Below the pieces are notes generated by a model. The model saw only the letters and a program-made list of their open reading frames with translations, searched no databases and was not told where the DNA came from. This document shows, piece by piece, positions 1-10,765 of a DNA stretch of 64,000 nt (positions are counted from its first letter, which is position 1; each line of letters starts with the position of its first letter). Position numbers and translations under genes: made by a program. The stretch lies in the NCBI RefSeq assembly GCF_018812025.1, contig NC_063046.1:30328-94327 (forward strand), given 5' to 3'. The stretch is from Megalobrama amblycephala. Lineage: Eukaryota; Chordata; Actinopteri; Cypriniformes; Xenocyprididae.

Positions 1-479
1 CTTGAGTATTGTTGTCTTTTACTGCATATGATAATTCATACTCAGAAAGTAGAACTGAAATGACATTCATTACAAGATGATTAGTTAAAACATTTCAAAT
101 ACACCTGCAGACTATTTTTTCTAGTTGTGTATTTCACCATCTAGTTAGCATTAGCAGAGTTGTGTGTTTTGCAGCACTGAGCAGTTATTTTACATAACTT
201 TATCATAAAAAAACAGTACAAAAGCAAGCCACGCCCTCCACAAGCCCCTCCCCATAACAAAGCCCCACCCCCATGGTAAGTGCACCGTATAGTTTCCTGC
301 TTTTTTGTCCTTTGCCAATCACACCTATGCATCTGAGATGGAAGTGTGAATTACACCCATGAAATGGGGTGGTCTGTGAGCGAATTGGAGCGAGTAGCCT
401 CATTCTGTTATCCCCAAAATCCAGCTTGACACTCTGGGGATATCCTCCCATGCCCGGAGTCGAGTGGCAAATGGTTGAA
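1..479. other. Unassigned sequence
   Basis: I recognise no gene or repeat here. Short open frames on the minus strand (about 141-451) are overlapping and low in complexity and look like chance. Confidence 0.4.
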
Positions 480-1080
480 GTACAACCGAATTCCGGAAAA
501 AGTTAGGGCGTTTTTAATATTTGAATAAAATGAAAACTAAAAGACTTTCAAATTACATGAGCCATAATTTTATTCATGATAGAACATAGATAACATAACA
601 CGTTTAAACTGAGAAATATTACAGTTTTATGCACAAAATGAGTTCATTTCAAATTTGATGCCTGCTACAGGTCTCAAAAGAGTTGGGACGGGGGCATGTT
701 TACCATGGTGTAGCATATACTCTTCTTTTCAAAACAGTTTGAAGATGTATGGGCATCGAGGTTGAGTTTCTTGAGTTTTGGTTTTGGAATTTGGTCCCAT
801 TCTTGCCTGATATAGACTATATTGCCATAAGTTTTGGGATGCCAGCCCAAAACAAGCAAGGAATACAGTATAAAGCATTTGTGATTTTGCTGTAAACAAG
901 TCAGTCCCTTCTGAGTTTTTCCCTTCCATTGGCAGATTTTGTGAACTGCAAATATTCTGGAAATTGTTTCCATTGTGAATCTACTGGTATTCAACATGTC
1001 TGCAACCTTTGTTGCTAACTTTCTGACAATCATTTCCCTGTCATTGTGTGTTAATTTGTCTGGCCACAGATCTGGGTCAT
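480..1080. mobile_element. Decayed Tc1-like DNA transposon fragment
   Basis: The stretch carries phrases typical of a widespread fish Tc1-like family, such as 'aaaaagttagggcg', 'gagttgggacggggg' and 'agaacatagataacataac'. Part of this also occurs at the ends of the better preserved Tc1 element at 35073-41657. The minus-strand frame 674-1033 is a transposase-region remnant with no intact catalytic motif. The family assignment is from pattern memory; the partial match to the other element is seen directly. Confidence 0.5.
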
Positions 1081-2520
1081 TGGTTTGGTAATCTGTGTTC
1101 TCATCTCCCTCATCACCAAACTCTCTACTCTGCCTTTTTCCTTCAGCTAGACTTTTGTTATATTGACTGATCGGTCTACTTCAATTATCATAGTCACTGC
1201 TACTAACCTTATCTTCCTGCCCAGCACTTTTCGACGTGTCATTGCGATTGCTGTGCTCATGAGGGATTTTTGAAAGTCTGATAACAAACCGGTGGCCATC
1301 AAATTTGTTTGGAAGCGCCAGCCTGAGAGGCTGTTGTAATTTCCTGGGTATTCCATACCTTTGAGTCAAGACGCAGCCTTAATTTTGCAGCAAAAAGAGC
1401 CTCCAGCAAGCAAACATATCCTACAATTATATGATGTTTCTTATAGAAGATCATTTCTGATATTTTCCAAATTCATAAATAAAGAGGATAACTAACTTTA
1501 GAACAAAGGGTCAAGTTGTCTTTATTAGTAGCTGTGTCTTTATAGGGCAGTGGCTTGTCCCTTTCATCAGACTCCATCCAGAGGAATTCCTTAATCTTAG
1601 CATTATTATGAAGTCGAATGTCTGAGGCTCTTTACAGTAAAGAAAACAATATTTTAAACGTAATAATTCTTGTGCATATTATTGTGCACTGGTAGTTACA
1701 CAACTGCCATAACAACATAACACATCACAACAGCTTCACAATATTTATTGGATCTGACACTGTAAAAACAAAAAGCATTAGACAAGTCTGCTTACTGTTC
1801 AGTTGATAGAGGCAGTGTACCCTGGCCAGCAATGTTTTGGCTTTTTCCCTTTCCCTTTTTTTGCCATTCCACAACAGCTGAATAGTCAGTTTGCGGGTAT
1901 CCATTGTCATCCATATTGGTGTCATCATATTTATGTATGGCATCGGTTTTCACCTCGCTATACATCCCAGCATCCTCCCTACTGACCCTCTCCAATGTCA
2001 TCAGCATCTCTGAAAATGACATCCAACTGGGATGTTGCCTCGTGTGGCATTGATTTGATTTGATGGTGTTGTCAAAGTGAAATCCTCTCTGTTCTGCATA
2101 TAACACAGTAATGAACTGAGGTCAATGCTGAAAAGTGAAGATACAATGTCAGTTTTGTTTTACTAAATGTAAATTATTATAGCACATTTGTAAAATGTAA
2201 AAAGTAACTCCTCCCTCTTGTCAGCGTCATGTGCTTTTTCACATTGCATTTGCTTTCCAGATGATTTTCCTTGACGTGAAGATATCCTTTCGAAGCCCAA
2301 TGTTGAAACGTAAAACAAAGTGTGGAGCAATTGATGAAAGAACTTGGATATATTAACGAAAATGAGCAAGGTTAGCAGAGACACAACTCTAAGCTGCCAT
2401 CGTGCTCACAGGTCACGTGACTCCTCCTAGAATTTCAAATGTTAACAGAATGTTGAAACTTTAAAACTTTAATAGAAACAGTAACTAATGCAGTTGTTCA
2501 AGCAAAATTAAACTAACAAG
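1081..2520. other. Unassigned sequence with weak minus-strand ORFs
   Basis: The longest frame is minus 2106-1792 (104 aa). It contains DDNGYPQTDYSAVVEW followed by a Lys-rich tail, which I do not recognise. No splice or domain signature raises it above a chance or eroded exon. Confidence 0.3.
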
Positions 2521-2621
2521 ATGAGTGTCAGGGAGGTGTTAAATTCAGTAATACTGACTGCAATTGGGAACCAGCCCATAACAAAAGAGCTACCAAAACC
2601 CAGTCAGAATAATGTAGGCAG

Positions 2622-2739
2622 TATTAAAGAACACACCACTGCCATGAAACCAAGCCCTGGTGCCAGGATTTCTCCTCAATGCCACATTGCACCTTATCAG
2701 CCCAGAGGGAACGTTAGCTATCCAGGTAAAATGTTCCAG
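2622..2739 (+). repeat. Exon-like segment repeated at 21707-21819
   Basis: About 115 bp from 'tattaaagaacacaccactg' to a 'caggtaaaatgttccag' end recurs in the same orientation at 21707-21819 with scattered substitutions and a small gap. Both copies are open in one frame (a CHIAPYQPRGNVSY-like peptide here) and end near a GT donor-like site. It may be a duplicated exon of an unknown gene or part of an old dispersed repeat. Confidence 0.5.
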
Positions 2740-3246
2740 ATCCCACTGAAGATCAGCAAGGAAACAGATTTACATTGGCAGCATTGAAGACAGTGGGAAG
2801 ATTTCACCATATAGTTAGTGTATATTCTCTGGGACGTTAAATCTTGTAAGGGTTGAATTAATATTCTTTAAGCTGTAGCAATGTTGGATAGTAAATGTAT
2901 TTTTTTTGTTTTGGTGTGGTTTCTTACAGCCACAGTGCAGGTTACAATCTCCTAATGTTAAGGTGTGCAACTTCTGAGGCAAACTGTACAGGAATACTTG
3001 AATTCTGTAACAGCATCTGTGATGCCAAGGGTCTTGAAATAGCAGATACCTCTTAGACAAAAGGTAGTTCAACATTATTGTCATTATTGCTGTAATAGTA
3101 ACATGGCTGATACTGATTACAAGTGTATAAAATATATATATACTGTGTTAGAACTACATAACTGTAAAAAAAAAAAAAAAAAAAAATCAAATTTCACTTT
3201 TTTCCCCCACATTCCAACATTTCACAATTTTGTATTATCACAGAGC
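2740..3246. other. Unassigned sequence with poly-A tract
   Basis: No gene is recognised. A run of about 20 A residues lies near 3167-3186 and could be a retroposon tail or simple repeat. Confidence 0.35.
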
Positions 3247-3369
3247 TTAAAGGATCATGAAACCCCCCTCTTTCAGCTCAAGTCTAGCTCACAATCTTTT
3301 TGAAAAATGCAACTTAAATGGGCGTGGTGGCTGTGAGAAGAGGGGAGGGGAGTGGGTGTGGTACGGCAG

Positions 3370-3417
3370 GGGAGAGGAGAGGAGAGGAGAGGAGAGGAGA
3401 GGAGAGGAGAGGAGAGG
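3370..3417. repeat. (GGAGA)n simple repeat
   Basis: About nine tandem pentamer units inside the Kolobok-like element. Confidence 0.9.
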
Positions 3418-3582
3418 GGAGGGGGGAAACTCATCGCCAGTAGCCCATGTAACAGAGTTAGAATTTTATTTAGTTTTATTGTGAATTCTTATAAATTCAG
3501 CAGCGGTTAATTTCATGTTTTACTGGCGCCCTCATGTGGGTTGTTTGAGAACTGCAGGCAAAAATGTTCGATAAGACGGGAG

Positions 3583-4087
3583 ATGACGCAACACAGCAGT
3601 TGCAATGTGTACTGCACGCTGTGGGTGGGTAAGCTTATGCTCCGTCTCAATTTAGTTAAATATATTTGATTATAATGCAAAATATGTTGAGTTTTTAAGC
3701 ATTTTATGTTTATGATTTAGTTAGGGTAATATTTTGATCATTTAATTTGACTATTAACATATATTTTATAAGTTAATTGGCCTTTTGTCAACAATACTAA
3801 GGCCACGGTTAATGTTATTTTACATTTTATTTAGGTCATTTTTCAGCCTGCAGCAATACATCCACTAAAGGGTGATTTATTTCATTTTTCAGGTATGTCT
3901 TTTGTATGTTTTTGTTTATCATTACTATTGTTATATGCAAAGTGTGATTGTGTGTTGCGATGCAAATTTTTGTTAATGTTGTTATGACGCAACACAGCAG
4001 TTGCAATGTGTACTGCACGCTGTGGGTGGGTCATTTTTCAGCCTGCAGCAATACATCCACTAAAGGGTGATTTATTTCATTTTTCAG
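3583..4087 (+). repeat. Direct duplication whose second copy lacks a GT-AG interval
   Basis: 3583-3628 (46 bp) equals 3984-4029, and 3835-3892 (58 bp) equals 4030-4087. In the first copy the blocks are separated by 206 bp that begin GTAAGC and end TTTAG; in the second they are fused. The first copy's second block is followed by a donor-like GTATGT. The second copy therefore looks spliced. A 3-bp GGT microhomology at the two borders means an ordinary deletion is also possible. The fused copy lies in a 79-codon plus-strand frame (4006-4245) of unknown identity. Confidence 0.75.
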
Positions 4088-4245
4088 CCTGCAGTAAAGA
4101 GGAAAAATACACCAAACCAGCATTTGTGTTTGTGCATTTATTCTTCGACCAGAGACTGAGCCATTGTAGTGTTAGGGCAAATCACATCGTAGAGTGGAGG
4201 AGAAAGACCACATCCGTCACACCCATGCATATCGACTGTCACTAA
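4006..4245 (+). CDS. Small ORF in Kolobok-like element, unknown
   Basis: A 79-codon frame starts at ATG 4006 in the fused duplicate and runs through a Cys/His-containing tail. I do not recognise the product. Its position inside a DNA transposon suggests element-derived coding sequence, but it could be spurious because it has no recognisable domain. Confidence 0.25.
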   Translation: MCTARCGWVIFQPAAIHPLKGDLFHFSACSKEEKYTKPAFVFVHLFFDQRLSHCSVRANHIVEWRRKTTSVTPMHIDCH

Positions 4246-4556
4246 AAATCAGTGGTAAAACGTGAGGAAATACTAAAATTTTTTTAAAAACTGGAAAAGT
4301 TAAAATCTAATGAAATACACTGACACTTTATTTTTGTCTTTTCAAGAGTTACTGAATGCCCTGCTACATATATCCTACAGTAATCGTAATTCTATTTAAA
4401 ACATATTAATGTACATGTGTAATTACAGTCATTATAAAATATATAGTTGTTTATATACACACTATACATGCATATATTTGAAAAAAAAATAACGCTTAAA
4501 AAAAAAACCTTGCGTACGTAGCATAGATCTACGCGCCCCCTGAACCCCAAATAAAG

Positions 4557-4706
4557 ATGGACAGTGACATAGAAATTTGCAGTGGCAGCAGTATGCAGGG
4601 CTCTGTGGAGGTGGAGGACTTCTCTCCTCCTGATTCCCCAGGGCTAAATGGAGACATAATACGCCATCTCGCAACACAGTTTAGGCTGACAATACAAACA
4701 TATTAA
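4557..4706 (+). CDS. Small acidic ORF, unknown
   Basis: A 49-aa frame begins MDSDIEICSGSSM and is rich in Asp, Glu, Ser and Pro. It lies on the strand opposite the THAP exon within the same Kolobok-like element. It could be the start of an element gene or chance; no family was recognised. Confidence 0.25.
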   Translation: MDSDIEICSGSSMQGSVEVEDFSPPDSPGLNGDIIRHLATQFRLTIQTY

Positions 4707-4872
4707 TTTCCAAAGACATATTTCCCAAACATATTTAAATATATTACATATTTAATTACACGAATTAAGCATACAATTGAGGTATTATCGAAATATCAAA
4801 TATTTTAATAACGAGTGCTTATTTAACAAAAGGGAAGTAAAACGATCAGGTTTAAATTTTAGACACACATAC

Positions 4873-5160
4873 CTCTGAAAGGATAGAAAAGTCCTCGGGA
4901 CTTGGCACCGCATCATTCGCAAGACGCAACTTGCATTGGTAGTCAACAAGGCCAAAGTCCACCATTCTCCAATTCTCGAAGCTCTCTCTTGAAAAATGTT
5001 TGCTGCACACATATAATCTAGATGTGTCCGTGGTTGATGGCCAACCAACCGCCCGCAGCCAGAGTCTAGCCCTGGCAGCATCGCGGGGAAACATATGCAA
5101 CCCATTCGAACTTTTGCACCACGAAAACAAACACTTGCGTCCCATGATTGCCTCACTCAT
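4873..5160 (-). CDS. THAP-domain first exon (transposon-derived)
   Basis: ATG lies at 5160-5158 and a GTATGT donor follows at 4872, giving a 288-nt, 96-codon exon. The peptide shows the THAP C2CH zinc-finger layout: KCLFSWC near the start, a conserved Trp in WLRAVGW, YVCSKHF supplying the last Cys and His, and an AVPSP motif close to the end, like the family's AVP box. THAP domains bind DNA in P-type and Kolobok-type transposases and in host THAP proteins. Because the exon sits inside TTAA-flanked inverted repeats, I read it as the transposon's own DNA-binding exon. Later exons towards 3251 were not recognised, so the gene is probably incomplete. Confidence 0.7.
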
Positions 5161-5319
5161 CTACTGCACGATATCACAGCTTGCTTGACATGTCTGTCGT
5201 TGGAAAGATCCACGTGGTGTCATGAATAATTAAGAGAGTGTCTTCTCATTGGATAAAAAACTCAGTCTCGTTAATAATTATGAAACACCGATGAGTCATC
5301 AAAGTACTATCGTGCTCTG

Positions 5320-5342
5320 CCACGTCACAGCCTGTGACGTGG
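5320..5342. promoter_or_regulatory. CRE-like perfect inverted repeat upstream of THAP exon
   Basis: Two 11-bp arms, CCACGTCACAG and CTGTGACGTGG, are separated by one base. Each arm contains a TGACGTG/CACGTCA motif resembling CREB/ATF or E-box sites. The dyad lies about 160 bp upstream of the THAP ATG on the minus strand, a plausible promoter position. The function is inferred from the motif alone. Confidence 0.4.
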
Positions 5343-6035
5343 ACAGGCTGAAGATTTTAAACCCGGAAGACGAAAATAGCGTATAAAAACTAAAATTTAA
5401 CCATTTCCCCCCTACTATTAAATCTAACAGATGCTAACATTGTCTTCAATGGTGTTCAACACACATACCTCTGTTAAAATCTCAGAAATTTTGGTTTAGG
5501 GTTTCATGACCCTTTAAACAAAGTTAATTAATAAAGTCAAACTGTGCAAAATAATTGCTTGCATAAAGTGATATTGTTTCTGAAGCCAGCTTGTAAAATA
5601 AATGTACTGATTAAATTGTGTATGTGGTGGAATAAAACAAGATTGTTGATAGATTTTTTTTTTAATATTTAGATGGATTTTTGTGTTCATTGTTGCATTT
5701 CCACAACATTGTTCTAAGACTGCTTACTGTAGTTAAACCATGGTAACCACAAATTAACCATGGTTTTTCTACAAAAAACATAGTTTCCCTTTCAAGGGAA
5801 CTCGTGTTGCATTGAGAAATTGATGCATTGAGAAATCAATGCAAAGCATGATGTCGTCATGAAGCACATGTGAAATCAGTCCAATGGTGTGACGAGACAT
5901 CAGAGGTGGGTGACGTCACGACCAGGAAACTATAAAGCACGCTCAAACAGTGCAACGCTAGCTTCTGTGTCTTCAGTTGTGCTCTCTGTGACTCGTTTGT
6001 CTTACTTGGTGTTGTATTGTCTATTTATCATTATT

Positions 6036-6260
6036 ATGTCGGACAAGTAGTTTAGATCATGTGTTCATCCCTGCCCATGTTACATCACACAACACACAAT
6101 CTTTGTGTAACTTGTTTAGGACATGCACAGACAGCACTCAAGGGTGCTGGTTGTGAGCACTGTGAGTTGCTTCCTTTACGGACACTCCGTTCCCGGCTGG
6201 CACTCTTGAGGAGGGTGCCCAGACTCGCGTTCCCCAGGGTTCGAGTCCCACTGTACCCAC
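6036..6260 (+). pseudogene. DIRS ORF1 (Gag-like) fragment
   Basis: An ATG at 6036 starts MSDK and then meets a TAG. After a frame change the peptide continues with CVTCLGHAQTALKGAG, then a CEHC pair and LPLRTLRSRLALL. The paired cysteines match the Gag zinc-finger segment of fish DIRS elements as I remember them. The frame breaks show it is dead. Confidence 0.5.
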
Positions 6261-6540
6261 GATACCACCTTGCTTTTTTCTTATCAGTAGGAAAGAGAAT
6301 CAAAATACTCCGTCAATTTTGCACATCAATTAAGAGTTATACCCATTTTAATCTGTGGAATATCTTCTTTTATTTGGTACACTCAGAGTAAAATCAAAAT
6401 GTTGTCTTTTTGCAAAATAAAGAAAACTAACATGATGCGTATCTCTCCAATCTGATAGTTCTCAGAAAATGAGTGTACTTAGTGAATACTAACCAAAAAA
6501 ATTGCTTATGTTAAAGAAATTTGAAATGACAGGTTTTATA

Positions 6541-7060
6541 GGATGTTTAAAGGATTTTCACCAGTTTCCAGCAAGAGAGAGAGAATTTTGCTTGTACCTG
6601 CATTCGAGTTGAAGCTGAGAATCGTGGCTCGTGTTGAGTGGAGTCCTGGCTTGGATTGGCTGACTTTGAGGTACGTCTCCGTGGAAGCCCTTCGTTGGGT
6701 TGCGCGGGAGCTTTGGAAGGAAGTCACCGGCTTTGACGCACTGAAAGCAATTCTGAGAATCTGGCTTGAGCGGCTCTTGGCTTTGGAGATTTTTCGGTCA
6801 GGAATTCAACGGAGTGTTTCAGAGTTGGATGTACTGCGGTTGGGTGGAAAACCATGGCTGTTTTGGAAAAATAGCTATGGCTGTTTGTGGAAAAAGGTCA
6901 GCCATGGCTCTTTGATGAAAAGGGTCAGCCACGAGCTTCTTTTAAGGGGAGATTTGTGTACACTCAGAGTAAAACTTCTTTGTTCAAAATGTTGTGAACA
7001 TTTTCCTTTTTGCTTTAAAAGTTTTCTAAATCTCCCTGATACAGAATTTGTGCCTCCCCA
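6541..7060 (+). repeat. Fragment of the LTR family found at 30605-32429
   Basis: The run beginning 'tttaaaggattttcaccag' and continuing through 'gagagagagaattttgcttg', 'cttggattggctg' and 'ggttgcgcggga' matches 31092-31770 with many substitutions and gaps. It is an older copy of that repeat inserted in the DIRS-like element. The 173-aa frame over it has no known domain. Confidence 0.6.
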
Positions 7061-7929
7061 CTAACATGAATTATTTAATAGATAGTTAATGGCAGAGATG
7101 CGTGCACAGATCATAAGGTGTGTCTCTTGTATCAGTTTCTGTGTGTGTGCCATCAAAGTGATCGCGGGAGTTCACGAACAGTTGTCAGTTTCTCCAGGGC
7201 TGCAAGCTCTGATGACATCTAATCCGTGCGTGTAACTTAGTTCCGTGCTCACAAAATCGTCTGATACTATTGATGAACAGAAAATCGATTAAACTTTAAT
7301 TCCAAAACGTCAGCTGCTGTAACAATCCTCTGATACTGCAAGTGAAAATCGCTGCGTAGCATAAATGATAAATATATTAGGCAGATCTGCATTTCTTCCT
7401 GTTTTCTTCCATTCAAAAAGTTGATCGTAATGACCTAAACGTGCTTCGGCCTGGACTGTTAAGTGCAATTGAGTGCAGGCCACCAGGGGATAGGGGGGGG
7501 GCAATCGCGCTTGGGCTCGGCTCAAGGCAACCGTGCCTAGTGGATACACCCTAAATAAAGTACACCTGTTTATCCCTAAAGAGTAATATTGTAGTATTAT
7601 GTCAGTAATATTTAACAAATGGCTATAACTTGCAAGAGATTGTTCAATTTATAATTTTTTTTTTTTTTTTAATCAAACTTCAGAGGTTTTGTGAATTACA
7701 GTGAAAAATGCTAGATTTTTTGGGGGGTTTTTTTTTTTCTTTTTTTTTTTAATTCTGGAAATTTCTCTCTCCCTCAGAGGCATTTTCTTCGTGGTTTGGG
7801 ACTCTGTTGTTGCAGGCGATCTCTCTCCTGCTCGCAGAATCAATCCTTTCTACCGTAAAGGTAATAGGCCGTCACTCACTGGAAACAGTTTCAGAGACGT
7901 AGGGGTTGGCAGAGTCCAACGGATTCCTT

Positions 7930-8720
7930 TTGGTCTGTACTGACCCCTGCAGTGGTGTTGGACCAGGGGGGTTTCCCCGAGGGGAAATCCTTTTTGCTGA
8001 CAAGGTCACGCGGTTGCTTACATGCTCTGGCCATGTGCAAGACGTTCCTATCCCAAGGGCCGGTGTTGGGAGCTCTTGTGTCGCAAAAGCTAATGACAGA
8101 TGCTCCCTCACGGGTTGGGGGCAGTCCTAGACGGACGCTGACTCAGGGCTGTGGGGAACACCACCTCTCCTGGCACATCAACTTTGGATGATTGCTGTTT
8201 TTCTGGCTCTCTGATTTTCTCCCAGACCTCAGGGACCACCATGTTCTTGTCCGTCAGACAACACATCGGTGGTGCCTACATAAATCATCAGGGGGGTTTG
8301 TGTTCGCGTCCACTTTACAAACTGGTGCACCAAATCCTCCTAAGTCCCAGGGGAAATTGTTTCATTCAGAGAGCATATATCCCCAGGGTCCAGAATATCG
8401 GAGCAGACATCCTTTCGAGGCAGGGGCTGAGGCTCGGGGAATGGAGGCTCCACCCCGAGTTGGTGGAGCAAATATGGGGGGATTTGGCCGGGCTCAGGTG
8501 GATCGTTTGCATCTCGAGAGACGTCTCACTGTCCACTCTGATTCTCCCTCACGCATCCAGTTCCTCTCGGACTGGTGCTTGGTCAGATGTGGCCGAGTTC
8601 GGCTGTACGATTTGCCCTGATCGCTCTGCTCCCGGGAGTTCTAGAGAGAGTTCCCCAGGAACAGGTCCGGCTCACCTTGAAGCCCCGCGGTGGCTGGGCA
8701 GAGTGTGGTTTTCGGACTGA
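7930..8720 (+). pseudogene. DIRS-type reverse transcriptase/RNase H remnant
   Basis: Fragments appear in different frames: VLDQGGFPEGKSF, MTDAPSRVGG, HHLSWHINFG, FLPDLRDHHVLVRQ, then AYINHQGGLCSRPLYKL, RVQNIGADILSRQGL and GEWRLHPELVEQIWG. The latter blocks are the conserved RNase H segment of DIRS-like elements. At least two frameshifts break the reading, so no active enzyme is encoded. Confidence 0.65.
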
Positions 8721-9200
8721 GTATCTCTCCTAGAATGGTCTCCGTGGGAGATTCCGATCAGGAGGGATTTCCTGATCCTCGCCGCACACATTCGTGAGGT
8801 TTTATGACCTTGACCTAAGCTCCACCCCTGGGGCCCGGGTTCTTTCAGTGTTGCGAGTCACATAGACAGGCATTGTCATTATGGCTGCGTGGGTGTAACG
8901 TTCCCAAGCGTCAATTTCTCGAGGTCAGTTCCCTTGAAAGGCATTGCGTCGCCCTGTCATACTTCCGACATGCCTGTCAGCGACTACTTCAGACACTTTT
9001 GAAGCTAGCATTGCATTGTTTGAGCATGCTATATAGTTTCCTGGTTGTGACGTCACCCGCCTCTGATATCTCTTCACACCATTGGACTGATTTCACGTGC
9101 TTCATGACAGCATCACACGTTGCGTTCCCACAGCGTTTCTCGACGCAACGTCTCGTTCCCTCTTCACGGAACTAAGGTTACAGTCGTAACTAAGATGTTA

Positions 9201-10404
9201 TCCATGTATTTGTGTGGTTCACAAATGCTAATCAAAACGCAAAAAAATCCTGGTTTTACTATAATAAAACCATGGTTAATTATCGTAAGGGAGGATTTAT
9301 ACATGTTCTGAAGGACTTAAACCCAAAAACATACTCTTGTCATTTTTTTTCTTTATTATATGGACTCTGAACTGTACTTATGTACTTTAAACCTGATTAA
9401 TCTAAACCTGATTAATCTAGAATTTATGTAGTTACCCTAGTTTCTATATAAAACATACAAAAATACATTTAATCATCGGCCTTTTAAACATTTTCTTTCT
9501 AAAATCATTGGTTATTTAATTATTGCACAGAATTGTCACAACTAAATTAAGAATTCATTGATTAGTTGGACTTCATGCCTGTTTATGTTTATAGTGATAC
9601 ATAGTAAATGACATTAACATAAAATATGAGAACAGCAGAATGTAATTTTTGAAAACCTTAAAGATCTAATATATAGGTACCTCATACATAGATGTACATG
9701 AGTGAAACCAGTTTCTGTCATACATATGTTTGCCATAACTTGAGCTTTTAAGTTACATCAATTATTAAATCAAAACCAATTCATCTCTGTCTTCCCCTTC
9801 TGCACAAGTTTTATGGATTTAACACAGAAATGCATTTCCTGCTGCAGAAAAAATATCTTTCGCTAAGAAAGACAGGACTAGAAAAGAGCTCTGCACTCCC
9901 TGATGCTGTACATCTGTCTGAACTCTTTACAGTAGTCCTGAGAGAAACTCTTCCAGTTGGCCACATCTTAAAGTGTAAAGATAAACTACAGCAAAGATAA
10001 ATAGAAAGATATTAATGTGGAGGTTTAAGTTTAAATGCCTCATACCACAAAAAAAACTTAATTCACGACCGCATCCCTAAACCACCTGCAACACAGTGAA
10101 AGGGTCAAAATATGCAGAATTACCAGTTTAAAAATAACTTTCTTGAGGATCTCGGAAAAGATTTCCAGGGGAAGCTGTTGAAAAAAAAACATAGATATCT
10201 TTATTTATAATTGTATAAAAGTTCTTAAAAAATATAAACATTGTAACGCTCATTGTGTTGATAGAAAGAAAATATTTTTTGGTTTTGTTGTATGTAACAG
10301 GTGGTTTATTTATACTATCCTGGGTTTATTTTGAAAGACCTTCTCCTGTCTGGTGACCGAATGATTTGATTTAAAACAAGTTATTTATTAATTCAGTTTT
10401 TATA
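9201..10404. other. Unassigned AT-rich sequence upstream of finTRIM copy A
   Basis: No gene recognised. 'aaaccatggttaat'-type motifs at about 9265-9280 mirror similar motifs at 5738-5765 on the other side of the DIRS-like element, suggesting it was inserted into an older palindromic repeat. Confidence 0.35.
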
Positions 10405-10765
10405 TTGATTTCATAGAGACTTACAGTAATTCTGGACACAGTTTTCAGTCCTGCAGTTCCAATGTAGTATTTAGGATACAGAATTACTGAACTTTTAAGA
10501 ATGTTGTCTCGCTTCTCTCTAACGTATAATGTGTTTCTGAGACTGATTAAACACAATGTGTGTGAACACCCATGAAAACTAGAGGCTTAGCAGCAATGAG
10601 GCTCTTCAGGACCAGGAATGAGGAAGCTGCTTTACAGACACGCCTGTTTTACACACGTCACTCAAACACAGAACCAGGAAACAGGAATCAAATGACTTCA
10701 GAGAAACTGAAACTGAAGTGTTGTTGAGCTGTTGTGTGTTTGTGTCTCTGTATTCATGCAGTAAA
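10405..10765 (+). promoter_or_regulatory. finTRIM 5' flank with ISRE (copy A)
   Basis: About 360 bp before the ATG are alignable with 55130-55482 before copy C, including 'atacagaattactgaacttttaag' split by few changes. GAAACTGAAACT at 10703-10714 is a perfect match to the interferon-stimulated response element GAAANNGAAACT. A 'ctgtattcatgcag' acceptor-like site ends just before the ATG, so a 5' non-coding exon is possible. Confidence 0.6.

Larger units (their letters stand above)
3247..5517. mobile_element. Kolobok-like DNA transposon (TTAA target site)
   Basis: Both ends are flanked by TTAA (3247-3250 and 5514-5517). Terminal inverted repeats begin AGGATCATGAAACCC on the left and, read inward, AGGGTCATGAAACCC on the right: 15 bp with one mismatch. 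The element is about 2.26 kb and encloses a minus-strand THAP-type exon at 4873-5160. TTAA duplication together with a THAP domain is characteristic of the Kolobok superfamily; piggyBac shares TTAA but not THAP, and P elements share THAP but have 8-bp duplications. No complete transposase catalytic core was seen, so it is probably internally deleted. Confidence 0.65.
5783..9200 (+). mobile_element. DIRS-like retrotransposon, internally deleted
   Basis: The left part (about 5783-5980) and right part (about 9000-9200) are imperfect inverted repeats of roughly 200 bp. They share, in opposite orientation, 'gtgacgtcac', 'aggaaactata' and 'gaaatcagtcc'. Between them are a Gag-like fragment (6036-6260) and a DIRS-type RNase H fragment (8090-8720). 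Inverted termini with these proteins fit DIRS-like elements. Most of the reverse transcriptase and the whole tyrosine recombinase and methyltransferase regions are missing, and an unrelated LTR-like fragment lies at 6541-7060. Confidence 0.65.

Noticed and set aside
7310..7618. 102-aa minus-strand frame
   Set aside because: No domain, low-complexity flanks, and it lies inside the deleted DIRS-like element.
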